Origin: Phlebiopsis flavidoalba
Taxonomy: Eukaryota > Basidiomycota > Agaricomycetes > Polyporales > Phanerochaetaceae
Direction of reading: 5' to 3'
Assembly (NCBI GenBank): GCA_035772785.1
Contig: JAOCPU010000008.1
Span: 186,001 to 250,000 of the forward strand
DNA: 64,000 nucleotides
Shown: positions 21,710-35,943 of the stretch, in pieces
How the letters are laid out: every line of letters begins with the position of its first letter
Numbering within the stretch: the stretch's first letter is position 1
Translations under genes and position numbers: made by a program
The notes under the pieces: generated by a model
Databases searched by the model: none
What the model saw: only the letters and a program-made list of their open reading frames with translations
What the model was told of the DNA's origin: nothing

Positions 21710-22109
21710 TGAGGGTGGAACGCTGTATAGTTGCATCAGCCGAGTCAGCAAGCAAGCAACGGCCTCCCATGCAAGGGACGTTTGTCAACCGCTCCAACCC
21801 CGGGGCCAGAGTGGGAAGTTGCGACTCGGGACAGGGCCAGCCAGTTGAGTTAACACTTCGACTGCTGTGCCTCTTAGTCCAACATTCAACCAAAGGCAAT
21901 CGAAGCGGACTCTAAGCCTCAGTCGCAAGACCTGACGAATCTACCGAGTCGAGGACGTTTCTCATTGTTTTGACACCGCACACTGTTTTCATTTCTGGAA
22001 TTGCAATGAACTTTATCCCTCCGCATGTTATTCTAATAGTGATACAATTCATGTAACGATAAGAGGACTGTGGTACATACTACAAGCTCGCGGGCGGACC
22101 GAACCAGGG
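21710..22109. other. Convergent spacer, VAC14 and phosphatase 3' ends
   Basis: About 400 bp between two converging genes. Only short unsupported ORFs and AT-rich 3' sequence (21960-22080) are seen. Confidence 0.6.
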
Positions 22110-23226
22110 TCAGAGATTGGGCTTGGGTACAAGTATATTTCTGCGGATGGTAGCGATGCTATCGTCTGTGAGGTCAACGTACTTCCGTAAATATTCCTCA
22201 ACGCCCCCATATTTCTCCTCTAGGAGTTGAAGGAAAGCTATCATGACTTCCTTCCTAGATGATGCTTTGAGCAAGCAGTCATGTTAGGGAGCGTGATTCA
22301 TGACCGACCTGGAAGTAAGCATATTGAGGGCGGCCTCACTATTGGTTGCAAACATTGGCATCTTGGCTAGACGTGCCATGACCATCTCGCGTGCCGGTTC
22401 GCGACCGATTCTTGTGAGCGCGTAGTCTTCAGCGATGATGTCGTCATTTACGCCTGCTAATTTCAAAAGGAGGGCTGCTAGAACACCTGTCCGATCCTTG
22501 CCGGCTAGGGGTTCATGAGCGTCGCGTTACCAATGACCATGGCTCGTTACACACCGGTACAGTGAAATATACAACTCTCTTCTGGGTGATCTCGGATGTG
22601 GCGCAAGATGATCCCGTATGCAGGCCCGGCGTGATCCAGGATTTGAGAGTATAGAATCATGAAAGCCTGTTCACTGCTGGCTTCATGGGAATGAGAATGC
22701 AACAGAAGACTCGAAACGTACTTCTGTTTTCCCGCTAGCGTATAGTTCAAATCGCCTATGACGGAAGGCGAAAATCAGTGTCGGGATGAGTAGGAAAACA
22801 TGATTAACGGACTTCGACGCACTTGGCCATCATCTCTGGACTATAATCCTCGAGTTTGAAAACCGGTACACGGATGACATCAACTCCCTCTATTGATGGA
22901 CACGGTGTATCATATTTCTCCATTTCAGTGTCGGAGCGAAGGTCGTAAACGATTGAGACACCGAGTTCTCTCAAGCTCGCTTTGCCTGTGGTGGTCGAAT
23001 TTGCGTGAGTTTACATGGCGGTAGGTTTTCATATGATCATACCCTCTTCTGTTATCGCAGAGACCTCTCCGGAACGAAATAGAAAGCGGGGTTTGGTGAT
23101 CATGCCAGGATAGCTAGTGGGATAGGATCCTAAATCCCGAACATTGACAACACCTGGAACAGTGACAAATGGGGGTTGAGATAGCCGTTGCTTGACATAT
23201 TCAGGGTCAAGTGCCTCGTACGCCAT
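22110..23226 (-). CDS. Atypical protein tyrosine phosphatase (Tyr phosphatase family 3)
   Basis: Start MAYEALDPEYVKQRLSQPPF at 23226, then PGVVNVRDLGSYPTS and KPRFLFRSGEVSAITEEGM. This NVRDLG..R.GxxFRSG pattern belongs to the fungal and bacterial Y_phosphatase3 family, which acts on phosphotyrosine or phosphoinositides. The catalytic P-loop HCTAGKDRTG is split by a 50-nt intron at 22505-22554 (GTGTGT..CCTAG), which interrupts the Ala codon right after HCT. Then come AGVNDDIIAEDYALTRIGRE, an intron, and the C-terminal YGGVEEYLRKYVDLTDDSIA, with a stop at 22110. Cys, Arg and the Asp after Lys are all present, so it should be active. It diverges from MCM6. Confidence 0.88.
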
Positions 23227-23429
23227 GGTAGAATACAAATAGAGCGAGAGGGTAAGAGAAGGAAACTGTAGACCCGCCGCCGGACTGAGCTACAGCATTG
23301 ACGCGCGGGTCCTTTAGTTAGGCGCCCAATGCACGCGCGAGAGTGTGTTTAGGGCAGGCACTCTCGTGTCCAATGAATCCTCGGCCTACTGGCTCAGACG
23401 CGCATATCCTCCTCACCACATCAACTACA
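23227..23429. promoter_or_regulatory. Divergent phosphatase/MCM6 promoter with ACGCG cores
   Basis: The 203-bp spacer holds three ACGCG cores, the MluI-box core bound by fungal MBF, at 23301-23305, 23333-23337 and 23398-23402. It also has a TTAGGCGCCC string at about 23318-23327 resembling an E2F site. MCM genes are known MBF/E2F targets at G1/S. Occupancy is inference. Confidence 0.5.
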
Positions 23430-26541
<3,112 letters not shown>

Positions 26542-27811
26542 CGCAAATAGAACGGGACACTACCGGTCGTGGATGTGATAGGGACGACCTCACATTGACT
26601 GGTATCTTGAGCCTAAAGGAGGCCGAGACGCGCAGGACGTGGAACGGATAGGACACGAGTACGAGCATGCGGAGATTGATTTAACAAGATGCTGCAGGTC
26701 GAAGCATTGCTGCACGGGTCAAAGTCGTTTTCCACCTGCTTTGTAGAGCAGTGGTAATTACCTTACCCCGTTTTTGCTTACGCCTCCTGGTAGGGACAAC
26801 AACTACCCTCATCGAGACTTATTGGGGATGTTCAGAGTGATGGTCTCTTGCCATCTCTTTGACGAAAGCTCTCATAGGTCGTGCTGAGCAGAAAGCACAA
26901 GCGAATGTGAAGACGATTCTACATGGTCCATTCCCTCAGTAGATGTCCGACGAGTCGACCCACCAATCTTCTGCTATATAGCGGAAAGGCAGATTTTGTA
27001 CAATACTCTACCGGGGTCTTCTGCCATATTGCTCTCCTGTTTCGTGCTGTTGACTCAACGGATGTGTGATTCGTCTTCCTGTATTTTCTGAGCTTACTGA
27101 TGGAGTCAATGAATATTTGACTATCTTTTCTCGGAGGAAAAGGGGGTGGGAGCCGCATGAACACGGACCTGAGCGAGTGGCGGAGATTTGATGCTAGCAG
27201 TACGTAACGATCTACCTGACGTCAAACCAGGTCAAACCCAAGGGCAGTCATGACGTTGGCGCTTAGTCGTTTCATCTCATTGTGCGTCGGGCTCCTTTGG
27301 GATGGGTCTGAGAATCAGTTGCGGCGTTGGTTGCCTGCAAAACCACCAAGACAACCTGGATATGCACTTCTTCTCCTAAATCAATTATCTCTGTGGACTG
27401 AAAGTGCCGTCCCCCTTTGCCTTGGAATGGCTGACGAACGCGCTTCATTGTACACTCCAGGTGCTGTGTTCGTCGCCGGGTCTCCCCTACACTATTTGCA
27501 ACTTGATGTTTCTGTACTACTGGGACCGTGTTCAGAGGATGTGAAAGGACTATCTCAAGACGGCGGCTAACGAGGACATTACCTTGCGGAGAAATTCTAG
27601 GTTGACTTAACACCCTGCGGTTCGGGCAATACAGAAGATACGGAACCGAACATAACGGGCGTGCGGGGCGTTGGGGAAGAAGAGGACCTTGAAGCCCTGG
27701 GGCTGGGGGTGGAAACGGTATGTCAGGTCATGATCTTTGTGTGCGACATTGTTGCTTGACATTTTGGTGTGTAGGGGCTAATACTTCCATCTCATACTCT
27801 TTGGTCGCTCC
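26542..27811. other. Spacer between MCM6 and formin, unresolved
   Basis: Minus-strand ORFs at 26919-27164 (81 aa) and 27272-27613 (113 aa) could be exons of a small gene, but neither shows a domain I recognise. The formin's first exons may also lie here. No firm feature. Confidence 0.4.
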
Positions 27812-30800
27812 GTGTTGAACGCGGAGGGCATCTCCGAAAGCGACGGCGCAGCGGCACATTTTCTTCCGCATTTCGCACTCACTTCGCATCTACCACACTC
27901 CATCACTCCGCTTGGTCTCGCCTCCATCCGCTTCCTCGTCTTGACTTGTAGGTTCTCGTCGCGCGTTCCGGAGATACATGACGACTTTCAATGGAAAGTA
28001 TTTGTCTCTCGGTCCATGACGGTTCAGGCAGCCTTGGATATCGCCCGTCCAGGAACTCGGCCTGACAAGATCATTACCAAGTGCCGGGCGGAGGTGTGCT
28101 CTGGAGTACTAAAGTATTGGAGGAAAGTATGGGCGGACGGAGAATCTGAACGTGTGGGTAATACACGGTCGCATATTTGCAGGGCGAGGTTACTCATTGA
28201 TATGTTCCAGGATCCTATCGCGTACCGCCCAGCAACCGTCGTCTCCACAGTGATCGAGGGCCCCTTCAAGCCGACCCCTCCTGCCTTCTCTCTGCCTCAC
28301 GACACCTTCGTCTATGTGTCCCAGACGAGTGGTATCGGCGTTCTAGGTCCAAGATCTACATCTACCGCGTCACTTGAGCCATCTGAGAGATACAGTGAAA
28401 CGTCTCGCGGACTTGCAAGAGTCTGAAGACGAAGACGATGTGGGAGATGGTACCGAGCAAAAAAAGCAGAAGGGCTCCACCGCAAATACCCGAAACCTCC
28501 TTCTTCTGCTCGATTTGTGGCTGGCTCCTTCAGACTGGCGGGAACTCAAATTGCCCAGAACCGGCTTTCCAGTATGTTTGACAGCTGGATCCACTCTTCG
28601 AGTCCTTCGAACTCTACGACAATTTTATCACCGGAAAAGAAGACTGTCAGCGAGCCCAAACTAGTCCCGCATAGTATTAGTATCCTGATGTGAAGAGTGC
28701 GCACAATGAAACGGGGTGTCGACAAAGGACCAGAAGTAGACTCGTATGAGTTTGAAGAGATGCTTGTTCGTCGTTGTATAGTGTCACGTAACAAAACACC
28801 ATCTGACCATTCTGGCAGGATTCTCTAGGTCTGAAAGGATCTAAACGAGAGGCAATGTATAAAGCTTCCCCTTCAACAACGGCAGTACCTCACGAAACAG
28901 CACCGCGAGACTCGAGCAGCCAGCATGTCCAAAGCTACCGGTACGCAGCGTGTCGTAAGCCACGCTGCTCAGGAGGCGTCAACATATAGTCCTGCCAGTG
29001 GAAGTGACTATCGCATCGTTCCTCAGCTCACAGGTGACTCGGGAATCATGAGACGGTTCTCTATTCTGGGGGGCTGGGGCTCAAGTTCACCTGGACATTC
29101 ACCACGGAGCAGCGTAGACGTTGACTCGACCACTAAGACGTCGCAGTCACCCTTGGAGAAGGCAGCAGAGCCTGGTCCAGTCCAGTCACAAAGTATGGCG
29201 GCCTTTGGAGCAGCTGGTGGAGTTCTTCAGGAGGGGAAAAGGGTACCGTGACGGGGGGACACAAAAGAGAGGTACCAAAGACACCGAAGTGGTACGTTGA
29301 CGGGATACGCTCCGGGAAGTCTACGGATATCAAGTTGGTCAAACACCTCATCTCGCTTCGTGTTCATCTCTCCACGGCTGAGCTTGAATGGATTGAAGAG
29401 TTTGTCACCGACCATCAAGGTATCGAGGCGCTCGGAGTCCTCTTGTCCGGTCTCGTTGCCAAAGGGGGGAAACGGAAAAGACTACAGAATGCAGAGGAGA
29501 GTGTGCTGTTGGAAACGATTAAGTGCATTCGTGTTCTCCTGAACACAGATGTGAGTGGAACCATATACCTTGTGATCATCCTCACACGAGAACATTCAGC
29601 CCGGGTTCAAGCGCGGATTGTCGGACAACACCCTCGTTGCAAACCTGACGTACTCCCTTCATGGCTCTTCCACTAAACTTCGGGTTCTCACCTCAGACGT
29701 CCTCGCCGCTATTTGCTACGTCTCACACCACGGACGGCCCACAAAACTGTTTTGTCAGCACCACCCTGTCAGATTACCGGGTGGAGTATGGCGAAAAGTT
29801 CCGTTTCGAAGAGCTCATACGGTCTCTTCGTCCGCGCCTGATTCGCCGAACGAGGATCCCCATGCCCGACGACCAAGGTTACGGGAACGACGAGGAAGGC
29901 GTGTGGGAGGCTCGTACAGCATCCATGGCTCTCATCAATGCCGTGACCAATTTTCCCGACTCTCTCGAAGAAAGAATCTTATTGCGCGAAGAATTTACAC
30001 GGCGAGGGCTCAATGAAGTTCTAGTTGTACGCTCAACATCTAGGCACCCTTAGCCATATTTCTAACGTATGCGCAGTCCCTCCGATACATCAAGCCTCCT
30101 GATTCGTTGATAACACAGTTGGACATCTATACCGAAGAGAAATTCGAAGACGAGGAAGATTTGCGCGAGCGCAGTCTTGCCAGCCATCGCCGCACGGCCT
30201 CAGACTCAGAGGTTATTGTGCAAGAAAACTATAGATGTAGCTCGGCAGTATGACGAGCTATATCCGATGGTTGTCTCAGGCTTGTCACACATACGAATGA
30301 TACTCGAAAGGGAAGGGCATATGTATGTTTTCTGACATATCTTATACTCCCGGCTGATAAAAACATCGAAGCGAGCTGAAGACACATGTCATCTATGTCA
30401 CTACAAAGTTCATGGAGGAAGCAACGACCATTGAGGACTTGTACGCCTTTTGTTGGCACATAGTAATAGCTGGATTTCCTGACTTCTTCTTAGCGATGAT
30501 GGCTGGGGGGCTATTCATCAAGAGATTTGGCGGACGCGTGCGACACATCACTCACCAGGACCTGGAAGCAACCTTGACCTCTGAACGTCGTGAGTCTATC
30601 CCCCGAGAGGAACTTGAACTGCTTCAAAACCCCAAGTCGTGGAGCTGATGAGAAGGTGAGTGGTGAGACGGGTCTGTATTTGAGCGCAATAAATGCGTCA
30701 TCACACAGTGCCAACGCCTTCAGAGCGAGATACTGGAACAAGCTGCTGAACTGAACATTTTGCGAAGTCAGTCGCCGAAACGCCCAGGCTCCTACCAAGG

Positions 30801-33796
30801 ACCACGGGGAGAGTAGGGGAGGTCAGTATCACACGAAAGCGTCACGACATTGCGGCTTACAAAGTCCGCCAGAATGTTCATGTTCATGGGGTCGTACAAC
30901 GGCTCGTCCAGAAGGAGAAGCAAGTAATACAGCTACAGGCTGAATGAACCCCGGACCATCTCAAAGCCCAAAACCCCACCGAAAGTCGAGAACTAGTACG
31001 AAATGGTTGTTTTGTACGATTGAACGATGCTGACAACTGTGTCCAGGAGGATAAGGCCAAGAGGGAGCGAGACAGAATCAAGTGGAATACGCTCATGGAT
31101 GAGATTTCAAGCTTGAAGACTCAGGTGCGTGGGACTAATCATACACAGTCTGTGTTTAAAACGTTGCTTCCAGAATGGGGAGCTCGACGACGCACTCAAT
31201 GTTAGGGAAAAGGAGATCACTTACCTAAAGCGAGCCCTTGAGTCTGTGTATTCGAGGTTTAAGTCCAGAGAAGATGCACGAGGAACGGAACTTGATGCTC
31301 AGTCCATCGCGAGCCGAGCAAATGATGCTTTGGCGCAAATGGAGGAAGAAATCTCTTCCACTCAAGCGTACCATTGACCAGCTGAATACCGAGCTTCGCT
31401 CGAAAGCCAAAGTTCCTGACGGAGCATGATTTCAAGCAAAAAGTGCCCCCTCCCCCTCCTCCCCCTCCAAGGATGGCTGCCCCTCCTCACTCCTCCTCCT
31501 CCTCCTCCTCCTCATCCTCCGCCCCCGCCTCCTCCCACAGTGGGACTGAGTTCTCCCTCTATCATCTCTCGTCCCTTTACTCCGCCTACGCCTATTTCTC
31601 CGTTGGTACCAGTCACTTCACGACCCCCGCCGCCGCCACCACCACCACCTCCACCTCCACCACCGTCGACGGCGTCAGGGCCTGGCTCTCTGTCACCTCC
31701 CACCGCCACCACGCCTCCTCCTCCTTTGATGCCAGGCCTCCGCCGCCGCCGGACCTCCCCCACAGACCAGGGCCTCCGCCACGCCTCTGTGCCTGAGAAT
31801 CGCCACCCCTCGTTATGGTGCACCAAACCGGCCAAACGACTCAGGCCATGTTTTCTGGACAAAGCTATCCAATGCAAACCTCCAGTCCCTACATTTGGGA
31901 TAGAGTCTCCGACAGAGCCTCCGCAGTCGATTTAAATGATCTAGAAGCTACGTATTTACACCTTGAGAATAACAATGGCAACCGTGATCGCAAACTATCA
32001 TCAACTTCTTCCAGGAAGAGGACGTCACCACTCTTCTTGATAATACACGTGCACGAGGAACATTGGCAAGTAAACCTTGTATTACTGCGTGAGATCTGAA
32101 CTAATTGGGACGATAAAACCAGCCATCATGCTTGCGAGGATAAAGCTTGACCTGACGTCCATCTGTCAAGACCATCCTTGAGCTTGACGATCATAAGCTT
32201 TCGGCGTTTGATGAACTCAAGTCATTGGGAAGCAAGCTCTCTACATCGGAGGAGGTGAGTCCAAAAAGATACCTGGTACTAAGCTTCCTGTGGTTACTTC
32301 AAACGCGGTTGATAGATATCGAGGAATACAAGAATATGGAGACGTCAGCAAGTTGTCCCAAGGCAGATCAAATTCTTCAGCCTTGTACGTGTCCCCTACT
32401 CTCTCATATCCGCTTACAGCTTTCATATATCGTTTTGAGGTCATGGCCATTCCTAGGTTACCACAAACGTTTAGACTGCCATGCTGTATCGGATACGACG
32501 CCCAAAGCTCGGCAGTGTGAAATTGAAGAGATCCGACCCGAATTGAACATCGTCAGGAACGCTTCGCGAGAGCTACGGTCTTCTCCAAAATTCAGAAGCG
32601 GTTTTGCAGATGTGAATGGCTGGACCTTAGGTGTGAAACATCATGAATGTAATGAGATTAACTAGAGCTCGTTAGACCGTCCTCGCCGTAGGGCGAATAT
32701 GCTCAACAGCTCAACGTTCCGCGGAGGAGCGAGAGGCTTCCAACTAGACGCCCTCTTGAAGGTACGTCAGCCCTCAGTGTGCCGACAATATTAATAAATA
32801 TTTGACCGAAATCAGCTTAAAGAAACGAAGACCACGAAGTCGTCTTCGGGATGTCCAAAACGCTTCTGCATTATATCGCGCGAACGCTACTTCGGAGTGA
32901 TCCAAGCTGGATCACATATGTTGAACCGAAAATGCCTCACGTTGAGGCTGCCGCCAGAGGTTTGTCAGCCGTATACGCACTAAGGGCGGTTGATACTCAT
33001 ACCAATTCATAGTGTCTGTGCAGACCATCACGTCTTCTGTCCAAGCACTTCAGCCGGTCTAACCCAAGTAAAGGAAGAAATCAGGCAATTGCAGCGTATG
33101 CGTCCTGTCGCTCCAAGACCGCTTCGTTTTCCAATCATGCAGGTACGGAGGCGAACTCATTTATCAAACGTTGTCACCTGTATCATCACACCAGGCCTTT
33201 TGCAACTAGCGTTATTGAGGAAAGTAGGTGGGAGGCCTTTGACGAACATGTCTACTTACCTGGAGTAGAGCATCCGGTCGATGCTGCCCCACATTTTTCG
33301 GTGAAAATCCCGATACTCCGGAGGCTCCCAAAGCCTGAGGACTTCTTTGGCATGATCTAACTTTCTCGTCCTCTCTCCAGGTCTGTGTTATCATACACCG
33401 TCTTCCTATGAAAGCACCCACTGATGTGACCCCTCTACAGAAAGCTGCACTACTTTGAAAAGTTCATGACAAGTGGGAGCCCAAGATTCGAGGTACCTGA
33501 GGTGACTATACAGGAGCCCCCCCCCCCCCCCCCCGAGCCCCCGAAAACGCCTACCTCAGAGACGGTGAGCCCTGTCTATCTCAACTATCACTGGCATCTG
33601 TGTTGAACATGTTATCAAGACACTGCAAGGTTCCTGAGATTTCTGGGCATGCGAAGAGTCCCACTTCGTCTCAGGGTCGCGCTGCAGGCTTGTCACTTGG
33701 ACGAATGGTGATTTGGATCAGCCCGCCATTCGCAGCATGCGAGATGGTCGGAAGAAGAAAAGAGAAGAACACGGACGCCGCAGCGGCTCACGGTGA
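27812..33796 (+). CDS. Formin (Bni1/SepA type), actin nucleator
   Basis: A diaphanous-type formin that nucleates unbranched actin for polarised growth and septation under Rho control. The N-terminal part has PATVVSTVIEGPFKPTPPAF (about 28200-28290), EEMLVR/LGLKGSKREAMYK (about 28750-28870) and TPKWYVDGIRSGKSTDIKLV. The GTPase-binding/FH3 domain (about 29280-30180) continues with HLISLRVHLSTAELEWIEEF, SVLLETIKCIRVLLNTD, SLHGSSTKLRVLTSDVLAAI and EEGVWEARTASMALINAVTN. A coiled coil lies at 31000-31430. FH1 is a proline run at 31440-31760. FH2 runs about 31830-33480 (FWTKLSNANLQS by frame, DRVSDRASAVDLNDLEAT, KLSAFDELKSLGSKLSTSEE). The DAD-like basic end (SMRDGRKKKREEHGRRSG) stops at 33794-33796. 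More than a dozen exons; first exon and some borders unresolved. Confidence 0.9.
33517..33534. repeat. C18 homopolymer in the formin C-terminal part
   Basis: Eighteen consecutive C between the FH2 end and the DAD region. In frame it would add six prolines, but the length is not reliable. Confidence 0.95.
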
Positions 33797-34056
33797 GCAA
33801 GATCTTCGTCGATCCCCCCCTTTTTTGATAGCCCCGCACAAGGACCAAGTAGGCTTTTCGAGTATAATAATGTAGTGTTACGAGGAAACGAACGTGAATG
33901 ACTTGACGATAATCATGACCTGGTATCTATGTGATTGCATAATTCAGTATCTTTTATACCCTTAGGATATGCTCCTGTCACGTGGATATTGAACGACCTA
34001 TTACATGTAGCACATTTATCTTCCAATCTCAGTTTCTGTTTAAAGGAGACACCTGG

Positions 34057-35500
34057 TCACAAACCTGGGCTCATGCTCTCCAAGAATAGCTCGAAGAAGG
34101 TCTCTAAACCTCTAAAAATACTTAATGAGTACTGGACCGATGTGGCCGCAAAAGAAAAACGTGTCCATCCAGTGACTCCGCTAACATTGCAGTTCTTCCA
34201 CCCCCCGAGACGGCCCCAGCTATCGTCGCTTGGCTTCTTGTAGTCCCACATATCCACAACGGTCTCCCCAGCCGTGTGCTCACCGCTCGACTTAGCTCCA
34301 CGTCTACGTGATAACGTCTGCAGTTCTGAACAACTCGGGACGCGCCACCGTACACGACAGTAAGAGCATCGTGATGGGGAGGACCTCTCGCGAAGCCAAA
34401 CACGGCCTTATATGTCTCTGGCAAAGAAACTGATGAGGTAGAAAGCATATGTCTAAGAGGCGTTTTGGGAGCCGGCCGGTAAAGGAGAAGCTTCGCTTCC
34501 GAACTTCGAGCCCGGTGATAGGATCTGGGACTATTGCCACTCCCTTAGTAGACAATCGCTGTGTGAGTCACATTGAGAGGTATCATGGTCTTCGGTGTTA
34601 CTGGTATGTTCAGGACTATGCTTGAGAAGCCTCGGCTATATCAACTATTATGAGAGGTGCGGCAAACGTAGTTTTTGCTTCAAAGACTCACACGATCCGC
34701 ATAAGATGTTGAACTCTGGGCGTCCCGAAGCAAATCACCTATCAGCTAGAGGAATAGGTTTATAAGAATTACCGGTAAACTTACCTGCTGCTGCTGAGCG
34801 GTTGCCTAATCCCACGCCACCACCCATGAAAACAATCTCCTCCTGAGCCAGATATTAGTACCTTTTATCTCACACCACAGTGTCGATTCGTCTCATACCT
34901 ATAGCTGCAATCAGCTCTGGGTAGACGCAAGAAAATAGAGCAATGTTGGTCATGATGGCCCCGACGATATGAGGGTAACCTTATGCGCCATCCAGCGCCG
35001 TTCTTCCATGTTTCGCGAACGGCGGTAGCCATGCCATCTAATGCGCGAATGGCAGTCGCGGCTTCCGAAGGCATACGAGCCCGCACTTCGTCAAGATTTT
35101 CGGAGGGAAGGACCTTCAACGCCCCCAAGGCCACTGGCACCGTGTATTTCGGCATCGTAACGCGCTGGTCTGAGAAGTGGCTGGGTAGCACCCGGGTATA
35201 CCTTGACTGAAGGCGGGGGCACCGAAAGCGTGTAAACATTTAGCAGCATTCTTCATGGTGTCGTCAGCGCTGGTATTTCCGTGAACCTATAGCCATGTAG
35301 GTGAGCCTCGTAAACTGCGTTTAATCAGAATTGCCGAGTACCGTGGAGACTCCCAGGAGATTGAGACCTGGAATGTGCACGGATAAGAGCAATTCGGTGG
35401 CATCGTCGTGACCCTGTTCAATCAGACATAAGTGGGTGATGCTTGAGAGTCACGCAGCGGATAAGCTTACAGGATCGCAGTCAAGCCAGATATACTTCAT
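34057..35500 (-). CDS. Inosine/uridine-preferring nucleoside hydrolase
   Basis: The enzyme hydrolyses uridine or inosine to base and ribose in nucleoside salvage (URH1 family). The start MKYIWLDCDP at 35500 is followed by a 57-nt intron (35414-35470, GTAAGC..ACAG) and then GHDDATELLLSVHIPGLNLL. The calcium- and ribose-binding DxDxGxDD signature is thus intact but split. Downstream are YTVPVALGALKVLPSENLDE (about 35100-35160), a MGGGVGLGNR-like block near 34790-34820, and FARGPPHHDALTVVY (about 34345-34390), whose HDAL carries the family's catalytic-pocket residues. AGETVVDMWDYKKPSDDSWG follows. The last exon FFELFLESMSPGL stops at 34057. It converges on the formin with about 260 bp between stops. 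Some one-base shifts (34390, 34300). Confidence 0.88.
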
Positions 35501-35566
35501 GATGCTGGTAGGCACAAGATTAGACAGTGGTAGTCGTGCGATGGCCTCGGGGAGTGATGGAGCTCA

Positions 35567-35818
35567 CTAGGCTAAAGTCGCCTTCTGATGGTCACAGGGA
35601 AGGAGAAGGATTAGCAAGCTATCCACGATACTTGTACTCAAAAAAATCCCTACCACTGTTTGCCTAAGCTTCCAAGCTTCACGCGCCGAGTCGTCGTCGC
35701 TAGAGACGAACCTGGAGTCGGCGGCACGGGACGTAAGGTTTAGCAACACATCGATGCTAACTAAGGTTCCCTTATCCGGCTGTGGACTGATAAGACGGCT
35801 TCGGATTATGTAATCCAT
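35567..35818 (-). CDS. Small ORF, hypothetical, one possible membrane segment
   Basis: An 83-codon minus-strand ORF upstream of the nucleosidase. It begins MDYIIRSRLISPQPDKG and ends with a hydrophobic stretch (VVGIFLSTSIVDSLLILLL). There is no recognised family. It could be an upstream ORF in the nucleosidase leader, an independent small gene, or chance. Its start lies 126 bp from RRN3, so both would share one divergent promoter. Confidence 0.25.
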   Translation of the reverse strand: MDYIIRSRLISPQPDKGTLVSIDVLLNLTSRAADSRFVSSDDDSAREAWKLRQTVVGIFLSTSIVDSLLILLLPCDHQKATLA

Positions 35819-35943
35819 TTTTCCCTCCCTTTGAGAGCGCTTACAGACGAGTTAACTTGCCTCTGTCTTGCATTACTTGCTTGCTGTTGTCTTTGCTCTC
35901 TGCCTTCCCTTCGTACCTTCGACACTGCACTCTCCCACGTGCG

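Noticed and set aside
31512..31877. Minus-strand glycine-rich ORF
   Set aside because: Mirror of the formin proline-coding repeat; Gly codons are the reverse complement of Pro codons.
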